Positions 1-8,738 of a stretch of 49,100 bases of DNA are shown here, one piece after another. Both the position numbers and the translations under genes were made by a program. Within the stretch, counting starts at the first letter, position 1. Every line of letters begins with the position of its first letter. Origin of the DNA: an uncultured Paraprevotella sp. (GTDB taxonomy: Bacteria; Bacteroidota; Bacteroidia; Bacteroidales; Bacteroidaceae); assembly GCA_900546665.1 (NCBI GenBank), contig URDY01000022.1:1-49100 (forward strand), given 5' to 3'. Under the pieces are notes generated by a model. It was not told the origin of the DNA, did no database searches, and worked only from the letters and a program-made list of their open reading frames with translations.

Positions 1-137
1 GATGTCAGGATATTTGAATACTGTTTTTTTGTTCTGAAATCATGAAAAATCAGACGTGAAGGATAAGGTGAAGGAGTGGTGAAGGATCTGTATCACCTTT
101 CAGCCCGCATAAATAAAGGGTGGTGAAGAGGTGAAGG
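1..137 (+). repeat. Left copy of a 137-bp inverted terminal repeat
   Basis: Bases 1-137 match the reverse complement of 48964-49100 with three differences (window positions 1, 20 and 91). The repeat contains the heptamer GTGAAGG at 56, 68, 79 and 131, and a GTGAAG at 123. Similarity stops at base 138. No open reading frame of useful length runs through it. It is probably a dispersed non-coding repeat of the genome; its position at the very edge fits a contig break at a repeat. Confidence 0.9.
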
Positions 138-494
138 GGTAAAATGGAATAAGATCAGTATAAGGAGTCAGTAAGGCTTTTGATAATCGAATAATGATTT
201 TTTTGTCGTAAAAATATTTTAAGTTTATAAGAATGGTTTTAACTAGAAAGTCGATATAATCCAATAAATAGTCTGAAAAGTCCTATAAAAGTGAAATGGA
301 ATTAAGTATTTTTGTATGCAAGACGAATAAGGGTTTGCGATCTTTATTAAAACATCTTTTAATAAACATATCCGGCTTTTGCTTTGGGGCTGCTGCTACT
401 GGTTGTGACTGGACAGAAGATGAGAGCGTAATAAAAATATTGTTGAAAAAACAGGTATAATCAAATAACAAATGAACAGATAAAAGAAGATTTT
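138..494. other. AT-rich intergenic stretch before the GH97 gene
   Basis: This 357-base stretch holds no convincing gene. It contains one good Bacteroidetes -7 match, TATTTTTG at 307-314 on the plus strand, which could drive the GH97 gene with a leader of about 170 nt. A 54-codon plus-strand ORF (296-460) is present but overlaps that promoter and is judged doubtful. Confidence 0.5.
307..314 (+). promoter_or_regulatory. Possible -7 element upstream of GH97 gene
   Basis: TATTTTTG fits the Bacteroidetes consensus TAnnTTTG. No -33 TTTG is seen at the usual spacing. It lies 180 bases before the GH97 start, so the leader would be long; only moderately likely. Confidence 0.3.
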
Positions 495-2610
495 ATGGTA
501 AGAAATGTTTTTCTATTTTTGACCTTATTGTTTAGTACGGCTATTTATGCACAAGAATCCTGGTTGGCATCTCCTAATGAAAAGATTCAGGTGGATTTAC
601 GGTCTAATGAAAACGGAGCTTGGTATTTAGAAGTCGGTTATTGGGATAACGGAGTGAAACAGATTGTTTTTCCATCGGTGTTCTTGGGATTAGACCGGCA
701 GGATCTTATTTTTAAGGATCATTTGGCTCTCATTGAAGCCAGTCCAGTAAAACCAGTGCATGAGGATTATACGGTCGTACATGGAAAGAAAAAGCACTGT
801 GTGAACGATGGCAACGATCGGGTTGCGTCATTTAAAAACATTAAAGGAGGCGTGTTGAATGTCAGGGTTCGGGCATATAATGATGGTTTTTGTTTCAGAT
901 ATGAGTTTCCCGAAAAAACGGCTGGCCAGTTTCTGATAAATGACGAATTGACTTATTTTGAGATTCCAGAAACGGCAGACCGCTGGTTACAGCGTTTTAT
1001 AACCAGTTATGAAGGTGAGTTTCCACATCAGAAAGACCAGATTCAGCAAAGAGAGTGGGGATATCCGGCATTGTTTCAGTTTAATGATCAAAATTGCTGG
1101 GCTTTGATTACCGAGGCTGGAATAGATGGTACGTTTTGTGCGACTAAATTGAATAATAAGGAAAATGCAAACAGGTATAAACTGACGTTCCCTGCTATGA
1201 CGGACGGAAACGGAACAGGAGAGGTTTGTCCTACAGTGGGGATGCCATGGCGTTCACCATGGCGTGTGGCAATAATAGGTCAGCTCGGAGATCTGGTGTC
1301 TTCCACATTGGTGGACGATGTTTGTGAACCGTCGAAGCTGGAATCGACGGATTGGATAAAACCCGGAGTGGCATCGTGGATTTACTGGGCCTACAATCAC
1401 GGAACAAAGGATTATAAGAAAGTTTGTGAATACATTGATTTATTTGGCTGTGGAGATGGGATGGCCTTATGTCCTCTTTGACTGGGAATGGGATGAAATG
1501 AGTAATGGCGGTGATCTGACGAAAGCTGTAGCCTATGCCAGAAATAAAGGTATAGCGGTTTGGATTTGGATTAATTCCGGTGGAGCTCACAATCGGGTTT
1601 CTGCGACACCACGTGACCTGTTGATTACCCACGAAGCCCGTATGAAGACTTTTCAATGGTTGTCGGAGTTAGGAGTTTGTGGTGTCAAGGTTGATTTCTT
1701 TGAAAGCGACAAGCAAGATATGATGCAATACTATATCGGAATCCTGGAAGATGCAGCCCAATATCGTTTGATGGTCAACTTCCATGGATGTACGATTTCT
1801 CGTGGATGGACTCGTACCTATCCTCACTTAATGAGCATGGAGGCTGTTTATGGAGCGGAACAGTATAATAATTCTCCGCGAATGACAGAAATAGCTGCTC
1901 AACTGAACACGGTATTGCCATTTACCCGTAATGTGGTCGGTCCGATGGATTACACGCCTGTGGCTTTTACAGATTCCCAGCATCCGCATACCACATCTTA
2001 TGCGCATGAACTGGCATTATCTGTTGTCTTTGAGTCTGGAATCACGCATATGGCAGATCGTCCTGAAGGATTTGCTGCTTTGCCGGCGGCAGCAAAGGAA
2101 TTTCTCAGCCATGTTTCAGCAGATTGGGATAATACCACTTTACTTGACGGATATCCTGAGAAAAATATTGTGATTAAGCGTGAAAAGAATGATACACTGT
2201 ATATTGCGGGATTGAATGGTACGGACGGATCATTGACCAAAACCGTACATATTGACGGCCTTGACCAGGATAAATGTTACAAAATGCTCCTGATATCAGA
2301 TGGTGCAGATTATGATAAGATGAATGTGACTTATTCCTTAATGAAGGGTAATGATATCACTGTGACCAGTTTGCCGCGGGGAGGTTTTGCTATGCGTCTG
2401 ACACCTTTCTCAGACCGTGACTTTACCGATTTATGGAATGAAGCAGATAAGGAATGTAAGTTATTGGAGGCTAAGGTTAATGTTTTATATAAGTCAGATA
2501 TAGACAGATTGAGGTTGAAAATGGACCGGATAAAAGCTTTGGATGTTTCCGCTGCGCTTAAATTTGAATATCTGGCTTTGGCTTATGCCGAATTTTGTAA
2601 TGGTAGGTAA
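495..2610 (+). pseudogene. GH97 alpha-glycosidase, frameshifted
   Basis: The protein is a secreted or periplasmic GH97 alpha-glucosidase/alpha-galactosidase acting on alpha-linked oligosaccharides. An N-terminal signal peptide ends near AIYAQ, followed by the GH97 beta-sandwich (to about residue 275) and the TIM barrel. The first frame (495-1481) ends after KVCEYIDL, and the second (from about 1440 to 2610) resumes at LAVEMGWPYVLFDWEWDEM. Removing one ATTT of the tandem ATTTATTT at about 1436-1444 restores YIDLAVEMGW and a 703-residue protein, normal for the family. In the restored frame the Asp of GVKVDFF is near residue 399 and the Glu of SMEAVYGAE near 448. These resemble the nucleophile and acid/base of retaining GH97 alpha-galactosidases, so that activity is favoured over SusB-type inverting alpha-glucosidase. 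The family assignment is firm; the substrate is inference. A sequencing error at the short repeat is the alternative to a true pseudogene. Confidence 0.88.
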
Positions 2611-2645
2611 AAGGTAGTAAGTTTAAGTTTAAAAGGATTGTATTG

Positions 2646-2687
2646 AAAGGATCAGGACGGGTGGGATCACTCTCCTGATCCTTTTTA
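2646..2687 (+). terminator. Rho-independent terminator after GH97 gene
   Basis: A 12-bp perfect stem (AAAGGATCAGGA at 2646-2657 with 2673-2684) is followed by a run of T on the plus strand. It lies 36 bases after the GH97 stop. Confidence 0.8.
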
Positions 2688-2962
2688 ATTTATATTTCAG
2701 TATTAGGGTAGTACTGTGATCTTCCTGTCTGCATGATAGAAGCAGTTTTATATCTTATTCCTTCAAATAGGAATACCGGTCGGATTTCAAGGTGTTCGTT
2801 GTTTAGGGGAGGATGAAATAGATACAGGTAATATTAAAGTCCAGATTGTCTGGTGCAGATAATGGTCAGAAGGCAAAACCTAAGCAATGATGGGAAAAGA
2901 AGAACAATAATACAGATTATTTGCGGGTTCAGACTGTAGGTCTAAAAGATGCGGTAAAAGAA
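2688..2962. other. Intergenic, nothing recognised
   Basis: This lies between two convergent terminators. I see no ORF above about 30 codons, no promoter match and no repeat. Confidence 0.5.
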
Positions 2963-3005
2963 AATCCCCTTGTCGGCTTGGGGAGAATTTGCCGACAAGG
3001 GGATT
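2963..3005 (-). terminator. Terminator after the symporter gene
   Basis: A 15-bp perfect stem, AATCCCCTTGTCGGC at 2963-2977 with 2991-3005, is followed on the minus strand by TTTTCTTTTA. It lies 32 bases past the stop of the symporter gene. A T-rich stretch on the plus side means it could work in both directions. Confidence 0.85.
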
Positions 3006-3037
3006 ATTGTTTTTTCTTATTCTTGAACTGTGTCTGA

Positions 3038-4786
3038 TTACCAGAAGTAGATATAGAATGCAACACAGAGTGCGACAACACCAATAGAGGTGATCACGTC
3101 AAGTGTGCTCCAGCTAGCACGTGTAGCAGCTTTCTGTTCAGCGCTCTGGGTAAGGAATGTAATACCTTTGAGCTTTTCTTCGCTGGCCTGTTTGGTGAAG
3201 AAACTTACTACAACCATTAACAGCATCGTGAAGATGAGCAGATAGATTTCAAACCACAACCAGTTGATGCTTAAGAAATCCTGAATGAACTGAGGATATG
3301 CCAGGAAGTCAGCGCTGCCGACTTTTGCCGGGAATATAGCCATAATAGCCAGACGGACCATACCAACAAGGAAACCTACAATAATACCGACTTCACCTGC
3401 TTTCGGAGTGATTTTCTTGGTGAATACACCCATGATGAATACGGCTGCAATAGCCGGTGCGATCAATGACTGCATTTCCTGAAGAATACCGTAGAGGCTC
3501 TTTCCCATCATCTGCATAACCGGAATCCAAAGTACACCGAATACAACGACTGCCAATGTAGCCATACGACCCATCCATACCAGTTTCTGCTCGGAAGCTT
3601 CCGGATGATAATGTTTGTAGAAGTCCATGGTGAACAATGTGGCTGAAGAGTTGAAGTGAGCAGCCAATGAAGTTACAAGAGCTGAGATGAATCCGATGGT
3701 TACAATACCTTTCACACCTACAGGGAGGACGTAGCGAACCATGGCACTGAAGGCCTCGTCCGTTACTTTATTACCAGATGCATCTGTCATCAAAGCAGCA
3801 AAATCAGGTCTTGCATACAAGGCAGCTGCAATCATACCCGGAATCAAGAACATGAATACGGGAAGCACTTTCAAATAACCGGCAAAGATTGTACCGCGAC
3901 GAGCTTCCTGCATATTCTTGGCAGCCAGAACTCGCTGTACGATGTGCTGGTCAGTACACCAGTACCAGAAACCGATAATTGCAGCACCGATGAATACACC
4001 GAAGCCCGGGAAACGGCCATAAAGAGGATCGCTTTCATTAAAGTGCATCAAGTGGTTGATACCGTATGCTGTGCCGTCTTCACCTTTGTTCATGGTCTGT
4101 GCATGAGCCAACATGTTTTCCCAACCCTGCACGATAGAACCGTCACCCAATGCATTCAAACCGAGGAATAAAACCAGGAACGCACCGACAATCAGGATAG
4201 GAGTCTGAATGGCAGAGATTGTCATCACACCTTTCATACCACCGAAGATGGTGAATACACCTGTCAGGGCAACCAAGCCAAGGGCGCCATACCAGAACGG
4301 CAGACCAAGCAAACCTTCAAAGAATACACCACCGGTAATGGCTGTTACAGATACTTTGGTCAATACATAACTGATCAGGGTGATGAGTGACAAAGCCGAG
4401 CTGGTGTTACGTGTAAAACGACGGTTCAGGAATTCCGGCATGGTAAAAATCTTACTGTGTTCGTAGAAAGGAACAAAGAACCATCCGAGAATAAGGATCA
4501 TCCATCCCTGCATTTCCCAGTGAGCCATACCCATTCCGGTTTCTGCACCGGCACCGGCAAGACCTACAAGGTGCTCTGAACCGATATTGGCTGCAAAAAT
4601 AGCTGCACCAATAGTAAACCATGTTTCACTACGTCCGGAGAGGAAGTAGTCATCACTTGTTTCGCCGCCAGTCTTTTCGGCTTTACTCTTTTGAATTGCA
4701 CGGTATACGAACCATGCAACTGTTGCTACACCGACTACAATAATAGCCCAGTCCAGCATCTCAAATTGTGTTGAATGCCAATTCAT
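3038..4786 (-). CDS. Sodium/solute symporter, SGLT (SSS) family
   Basis: This is an inner-membrane Na+-coupled sugar importer of the sodium:solute symporter family (vSGLT/SGLT type), 582 aa. About 13-14 hydrophobic segments are visible. After the first helix comes YFLSGRSETWF, then FAANIGSEHLVGLAGAG, the segment lining the sugar site in vSGLT-like proteins. WCTDQHIVQRVLAAKN near residue 280 is the typical SGLT cytoplasmic loop signature. The length is normal and the ATG start directly precedes the first helix. It stands alone on the minus strand with its own promoter match (4870-4877) and terminator (2963-3005). The convergent GH97 gene suggests, but does not prove, that it imports the released sugar. 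Family is secure; the transported sugar (galactose, glucose or other) is not. Confidence 0.9.
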   Translation of the reverse strand: MNWHSTQFEMLDWAIIVVGVATVAWFVYRAIQKSKAEKTGGETSDDYFLSGRSETWFTIGAAIFAANIGSEHLVGLAGAGAETGMGMAHWEMQGWMILILGWFFVPFYEHSKIFTMPEFLNRRFTRNTSSALSLITLISYVLTKVSVTAITGGVFFEGLLGLPFWYGALGLVALTGVFTIFGGMKGVMTISAIQTPILIVGAFLVLFLGLNALGDGSIVQGWENMLAHAQTMNKGEDGTAYGINHLMHFNESDPLYGRFPGFGVFIGAAIIGFWYWCTDQHIVQRVLAAKNMQEARRGTIFAGYLKVLPVFMFLIPGMIAAALYARPDFAALMTDASGNKVTDEAFSAMVRYVLPVGVKGIVTIGFISALVTSLAAHFNSSATLFTMDFYKHYHPEASEQKLVWMGRMATLAVVVFGVLWIPVMQMMGKSLYGILQEMQSLIAPAIAAVFIMGVFTKKITPKAGEVGIIVGFLVGMVRLAIMAIFPAKVGSADFLAYPQFIQDFLSINWLWFEIYLLIFTMLLMVVVSFFTKQASEEKLKGITFLTQSAEQKAATRASWSTLDVITSIGVVALCVAFYIYFW

Positions 4787-4844
4787 GATTTTTTGTTATT
4801 TTAGTTTTTTGGTATTTGATTTCACAGGTTAGTTATATTAAAGT

Positions 4845-4857
4845 GTGTACTTTACAC
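4845..4857. promoter_or_regulatory. Small palindrome, possible operator of symporter gene
   Basis: GTGTA-CTT-TACAC forms a perfect 5-bp inverted repeat just downstream of the symporter's -7 match, close to the expected transcription start. The position would suit repression, but the site is short and may be chance. Confidence 0.25.
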
Positions 4858-4869
4858 GATATTTTGGTA

Positions 4870-4877
4870 CAAAAATA
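4870..4877 (-). promoter_or_regulatory. -7 element of symporter gene
   Basis: The plus strand reads CAAAAATA, that is TATTTTTG on the minus strand, matching TAnnTTTG about 85 bases before the symporter ATG. The -33 half is not recognisable. Confidence 0.5.
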
Positions 4878-4962
4878 CTTATTAACGTTGAAATATTTAA
4901 GTATATTGGTATGTTTTATAACATTTTTTATAATACAGATAGAGTTTAATGATGTGAATGGG

Positions 4963-5577
4963 TTATTTTAAATCAATTTTACGAGTTTTATCATAATAGA
5001 CGAGGTCGTTTTCGTCTATTTTACGCAATACTTTACATGGATTGCCTACAGCAATTACGTTGGCTGGGATATCCTTGGTGACGACACTTCCTGCTCCAAT
5101 TACGGAATTGTCACCTATATTCACGCCAGGAAGAATGACACTGTTTGCACCTATCCAAACGTTATTTCCGATATGGATGGGTAGATTATATTGGGCCTGT
5201 CTGCTTCTCAGTTCCGGATGAATGGGATGGGTTCCGGAAGCCAGTATCACGTTCGGAGCAAAAAGTACATTATTGCCTACATATATCTCTCCATCGTCAA
5301 CCAATGTCAGGTTGAAATTGGCATTCACTCCGTTACCGAAATGTACGTGCTTTCCGCCCCAGTTGGCGAAAAATGGTGTTTCAATATAGCAATCATCGCC
5401 AATTTCTGCAAACATCTTTTTCAACAAATCCATTTTCTCAGACAAATGGCTGGGTGGCAGCTGATTATATTCATGTACTAAATCCAGACGTTTGACTTGT
5501 TCTTCGATTAATGTCGGGTCATTACAGAAATATAGCTTTTTCTGAAGCATTCTTTGTTTGATTTCATCTAATTCCAT
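4963..5577 (-). CDS. Maltose/galactoside O-acetyltransferase-like (LacA/Maa/NodL family)
   Basis: This is a cytoplasmic acetyl-CoA-dependent sugar O-acetyltransferase of the left-handed beta-helix (hexapeptide repeat) superfamily, 204 aa, the usual length. The N-terminal helical maltose-acetyltransferase region (about residues 1-60) is followed by hexapeptide turns such as IHIGNNVWIGANSVILPGV and IGDNSVIGAGSVV. SGTHPIHP carries the histidine expected to be the catalytic base. A longer form could start at TTG 5607, but the ATG at 5577 begins exactly where family members begin (MELDEIKQRML), so I use it. TACATTTG at 5640-5633 gives it its own promoter. The symporter follows on the same strand 176 bases further on with a separate promoter. 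The natural acceptor of these enzymes is often unknown, so the sugar named is nominal. Confidence 0.88.
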   Translation of the reverse strand: MELDEIKQRMLQKKLYFCNDPTLIEEQVKRLDLVHEYNQLPPSHLSEKMDLLKKMFAEIGDDCYIETPFFANWGGKHVHFGNGVNANFNLTLVDDGEIYVGNNVLFAPNVILASGTHPIHPELRSRQAQYNLPIHIGNNVWIGANSVILPGVNIGDNSVIGAGSVVTKDIPANVIAVGNPCKVLRKIDENDLVYYDKTRKIDLK

Positions 5578-5632
5578 GATGGTTGGATTTAAGGAAACAA
5601 TATGCAAAAAAAGGTAAAAAAAATGAAAGAAA

Positions 5633-5640
5633 CAAATGTA
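5633..5640 (-). promoter_or_regulatory. -7 element of acetyltransferase gene
   Basis: The plus strand reads CAAATGTA, that is TACATTTG on the minus strand, about 55 bases before the ATG at 5577. Confidence 0.5.
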
Positions 5641-5738
5641 AAGACCAAATTTTCAACCAACAGGTAGTTTTGTTGGAATATTCTTCCTTTTAATGGTCTT
5701 TTTTTCTTCTCTAAGAAAAGATTTTCCATTCTTTTTTG

Positions 5739-5746
5739 TATATTTG
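5739..5746 (+). promoter_or_regulatory. -7 element of the cbiA-cobQ transcript
   Basis: TATATTTG is a full match to TAnnTTTG. It lies 35 bases before the cbiA ATG, giving a leader of about 28-30 nt. That is too short to hold a cobalamin riboswitch, and no B12-box-like sequence was noticed. Confidence 0.6.
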
Positions 5747-5781
5747 TCTCTATAGTCACTAACCTTTAAATTAATACTGTT

Positions 5782-7098
5782 ATGAAAGCTCGATTTATGA
5801 TAAGTGCTCCTCAAAGTGGAGGTGGTAAGACAACCTTTACGATGGGGTTACTGCGTGCATTGCAGCGCAGGGGTAGTGTCGTTCAGCCATATAAGTGCGG
5901 TCCGGGGTATGTGGACACGATATTCCATAAGTGGGCCTGTGGCAATACGTCTGTCAATTTGGACCGCTGGTTACAGTCGGAAAAGCATTTGAAGGATCTG
6001 TTTGCCCATTATGCCAAGAATGCAGATACATGTATAGTTGAAGGAGTCATGGGACTGTATGACGGTTTTAATCGGATGAGAGGAAGTAGCGGTGAAATAG
6101 CATCGATATTACAGCTTCCGGTCATTCTGGTTGTGAATGCGAAAGCGACGGTTTATTCCATAGCTCCGGTCATTTACGGCTACAGGCATTTTAATGCAGA
6201 AACCAATCTGGTCGGTGTGGTATTCAATCAGGTGGAATATCCTGATCAGATGGATATGCTCCGCAAAGCCTGTGAAGATGTGGGAGTAGAGTGTTTTGGT
6301 TATATTCCCCACATGGAGGGTGTGACTATTCCTTCTCATCATATAGGTTTCTCTTTGGAAGTTAATGACGGCATAGAGCAGGTTATTGACAAACTGGCTG
6401 ATGCTGTGGAACAGACCGTCGATATTGACCGTTTGCTGATGCAGACTTCCATTAAGGATGATAAATTCGAGCAGATTTATTCTGAACGGAAACATAAGAT
6501 AGCGGTGGAGACCGGTAACATGAAGATTGCTGTGGCTTATGATGAGGCTTTCAACTATATATATGAGGACAATCTGAACAGCCTGGCACGATTAGGTCAA
6601 ATTGCCTTTTTCAGTCCGATGAGAGACAAGGTGCTTCCGGAAGCCGATCTGGTTTATTTCCCGGGTGGTTATCCTGAATTTTTCCTGAAAACGCTTTCGG
6701 CCAATAAGCCGATGCTGGAAGCAGTAAAAGAATATGCGGACAAAGGCGGTCGGATCTTTGCAGAATGTGGTGGTATGGCTTATCTGAGCCGGTGTATGGT
6801 AGGAATGGACGATATCGTTTATCAGCTGGCCGGAGTGTTACCGATAGATACGACAATGAAAGACAAACGGATATACGTGGGATACCGGAAGATGAAGCTG
6901 GGAAAGGAAGAGTGGTATGGTCACGAATGCCACTATTCACGTATAATGGATGATTCGGATCTGACGGTTATAGGAAATCAGACGAACGCCAGAGAACAGA
7001 AGGTGGAAACCAAAGTCTATAAATGGAAGAATGTCCGTGCGGGATATACACATTGGTATTGGGGTGAACGTGATATCATGGATTGGTGGAAAATCTAG
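5782..7098 (+). CDS. cbiA: Cobyrinic acid a,c-diamide synthase
   Basis: CbiA/CobB uses ATP and glutamine to amidate the a and c side chains of (hydrogeno)cobyrinic acid in adenosylcobalamin synthesis; it is cytoplasmic. The 438-aa protein has the expected two parts. The N-terminal dethiobiotin-synthetase-like ATPase shows SAPQSGGGKTTFTMGLL (P-loop) and YKCGPGYVDTIFH. The C-terminal type 1 glutamine amidotransferase shows FAECGGMAYLS with the nucleophile Cys near residue 329, and a His near 424 in GYTHWYWG. Length fits the family. cobQ follows 128 bases downstream on the same strand, so the two amidation steps are probably co-transcribed. The promoter match at 5739-5746 is close. CbiA needs cobyrinic acid, so corrin-ring genes or an uptake route should exist outside this window. 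Confidence 0.95.
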   Translation: MKARFMISAPQSGGGKTTFTMGLLRALQRRGSVVQPYKCGPGYVDTIFHKWACGNTSVNLDRWLQSEKHLKDLFAHYAKNADTCIVEGVMGLYDGFNRMRGSSGEIASILQLPVILVVNAKATVYSIAPVIYGYRHFNAETNLVGVVFNQVEYPDQMDMLRKACEDVGVECFGYIPHMEGVTIPSHHIGFSLEVNDGIEQVIDKLADAVEQTVDIDRLLMQTSIKDDKFEQIYSERKHKIAVETGNMKIAVAYDEAFNYIYEDNLNSLARLGQIAFFSPMRDKVLPEADLVYFPGGYPEFFLKTLSANKPMLEAVKEYADKGGRIFAECGGMAYLSRCMVGMDDIVYQLAGVLPIDTTMKDKRIYVGYRKMKLGKEEWYGHECHYSRIMDDSDLTVIGNQTNAREQKVETKVYKWKNVRAGYTHWYWGERDIMDWWKI

Positions 7099-7146
7099 GC
7101 CGAACGTGAGTGAAGGATAGAGAAATTGAATTATAAATAAGAAAAT

Positions 7147-7204
7147 AAAGGTTACGATACTTTTCGAAAGCTTGAAATATAGGAAGAGAGGGTTCGTAAC
7201 CTTT
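7147..7204 (+). other. Hairpin between cbiA and cobQ
   Basis: AAAGGTTACGA at 7147-7157 pairs perfectly with 7194-7204 around a 36-nt loop that includes a smaller CTTTTCGAAAG hairpin. There is no T-run after it, so it is a weak terminator; an intercistronic attenuator or mRNA-stability structure is possible. It ends 22 bases before the cobQ start. Confidence 0.45.
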
Positions 7205-7226
7205 TATTATGGGGTTAAAGTAAAAC

Positions 7227-8738
7227 ATGACAGACAAGAACAAATTGAATCAGAGAAGACATTTGCATCATTTCATGTTGGCCGGCACAGGCAGTGATGT
7301 AGGTAAAAGTGTGTTGACAGCGGCTTTTTGCCGGATTTTGAAACAGGACGGATTCCATCCGGCACCTTTCAAAGCACAGAATATGGCTTTGAATTCGTAT
7401 GTGACTCCCGACGGTCTGGAAATCGGACGTGCCCAGGCTGCCCAAGCTGAAGCAGCCGGAATACCTTGTCATGTGGACATGAACCCTTTGTTGCTAAAGC
7501 CTAATTCAGATTGTCAGTCACAGGTGGTTTTGAATGGCAGGCCGATAGGCAACAGTTCGGCTTATGAGTATTTTAAGCGTGAGGGAAGGGAATATTTACG
7601 CAAGGAAGTACATGCGGCTTTTGACCGTCTGTCAGCCATATATAGTCCGATTGTACTGGAAGGTGCTGGAAGTGTGGCTGAACTGAATTTGCAGGATGTA
7701 GATCTGGTGAATATGCCAATAGCACGTTATGCTTCGGCAGATGTTTTTTTAGTGGCTGATATTGACCGTGGTGGTGTTTTTGCGAGTGCTTATGGTTCAA
7801 TCATGCTTCAACGGCCTGAATATAAGTCGCTTATCAAGGGTATTATTATCAATAAGTTCAGAGGTGACATTAAGCTGTTTGAGGATGGGGTTTCCCTTAT
7901 GGAACGCATTTGTGGTGTTCCTGTCCTTGGCGTGATTCCTTATTTTAATGATATCCATATAGATGATGAAGACTCTGTTGTCTTGGAAGGTAAGGCAGAC
8001 CGGCATATGGACGGTAAAGTCAATGTAGCTGTAATACGATTAAAACATTTGTCTAATTTTACGGATTTTGACGTTTTGGAGCATGATCCGGGCATACATC
8101 TTTTTTATACGGATGACAGTGCAGAATTATCGTATGCCGATTTGATTATTGTTCCGGGGAGCAAGACCACCTTGGAAGATTTGGCTGAGATAAAACGCAA
8201 CGGTGTGGCTGATGCTATTGTCAGTGCCAGCCGGAGAGGTGTCAAGGTGTTGGGTATATGTGGAGGTTACCAAATTATGGGTGAAGAAGTGACCGATCCC
8301 GATGGCGTGGAAAGCGGGATCAGCAGGATAAGCGGACTGGGACTTTTGCCTGTAAAGACTGTTCTGACCGGTAAAAAGGTGACCAGACAAGTGACCTTTA
8401 CATTGTCCGGTTCAGATGCGGTATGCGAAGGATATGAAATCCATATGGGGCAAACCGTATTTACGGATTCAGATGCCCAACCGCTCTGTCGTCTTTCGGA
8501 CGGGCAAGCGGATGGCTGTATGGTCAGTACAAATTGTATGGGGACATACATTCATGGCATTTTGGATAATGCGGCGTTCCGGAGCAGGTTGTTGGGATCG
8601 CTTCTGAAAGACGGCCTCCAGGTGCAGACTGATTATCATTCGTATAAGGAACGGGAGTATGACCGTCTGGCCCGGTTTGTCCGTCAGCATATTGATATGG
8701 ACTTGTTTTATCGTATCATTTCAGGAGAACAGGAATAG
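7227..8738 (+). CDS. cobQ: Cobyric acid synthase
   Basis: CobQ/CbiP amidates the b, d, e and g side chains of adenosylcobyrinic acid a,c-diamide to give cobyric acid, using ATP and glutamine. The 503-aa protein shows the N-terminal P-loop AGTGSDVGKSVLTAAFCRIL, then KAQNMALNSYVT and EIGRAQAAQAEAAG, all characteristic of CobQ rather than CbiA. The C-terminal glutamine amidotransferase carries VLGICGGYQIMG with Cys near residue 345 and YIHGI with His near 443. The length is standard. The start has the sequence expected immediately before the ATPase domain. It follows cbiA, and its last 18 bases overlap the 3' end of convergent cbiB, so antisense overlap of the two transcripts is likely. Confidence 0.95.
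   Translation: MTDKNKLNQRRHLHHFMLAGTGSDVGKSVLTAAFCRILKQDGFHPAPFKAQNMALNSYVTPDGLEIGRAQAAQAEAAGIPCHVDMNPLLLKPNSDCQSQVVLNGRPIGNSSAYEYFKREGREYLRKEVHAAFDRLSAIYSPIVLEGAGSVAELNLQDVDLVNMPIARYASADVFLVADIDRGGVFASAYGSIMLQRPEYKSLIKGIIINKFRGDIKLFEDGVSLMERICGVPVLGVIPYFNDIHIDDEDSVVLEGKADRHMDGKVNVAVIRLKHLSNFTDFDVLEHDPGIHLFYTDDSAELSYADLIIVPGSKTTLEDLAEIKRNGVADAIVSASRRGVKVLGICGGYQIMGEEVTDPDGVESGISRISGLGLLPVKTVLTGKKVTRQVTFTLSGSDAVCEGYEIHMGQTVFTDSDAQPLCRLSDGQADGCMVSTNCMGTYIHGILDNAAFRSRLLGSLLKDGLQVQTDYHSYKEREYDRLARFVRQHIDMDLFYRIISGEQE

Noticed and set aside
56..137. CRISPR array from the GTGAAGG repeats
   Set aside because: The repeats are only 7 bases with 4-5-base gaps and no unique spacers, and no cas genes are present.
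296..460. 54-codon plus-strand ORF ending GCDWTEDESVIKILLKKQV
   Set aside because: It has an ATG and part of it resembles lipoprotein-like sequence, but it overlaps a promoter match, has no ribosome site or context, and no family is recognised.
5578..5781. Cobalamin riboswitch before cbiA
   Set aside because: The leader after the TATATTTG element is about 30 nt, and no B12-box or conserved stem was seen; a covariance search was not possible here.
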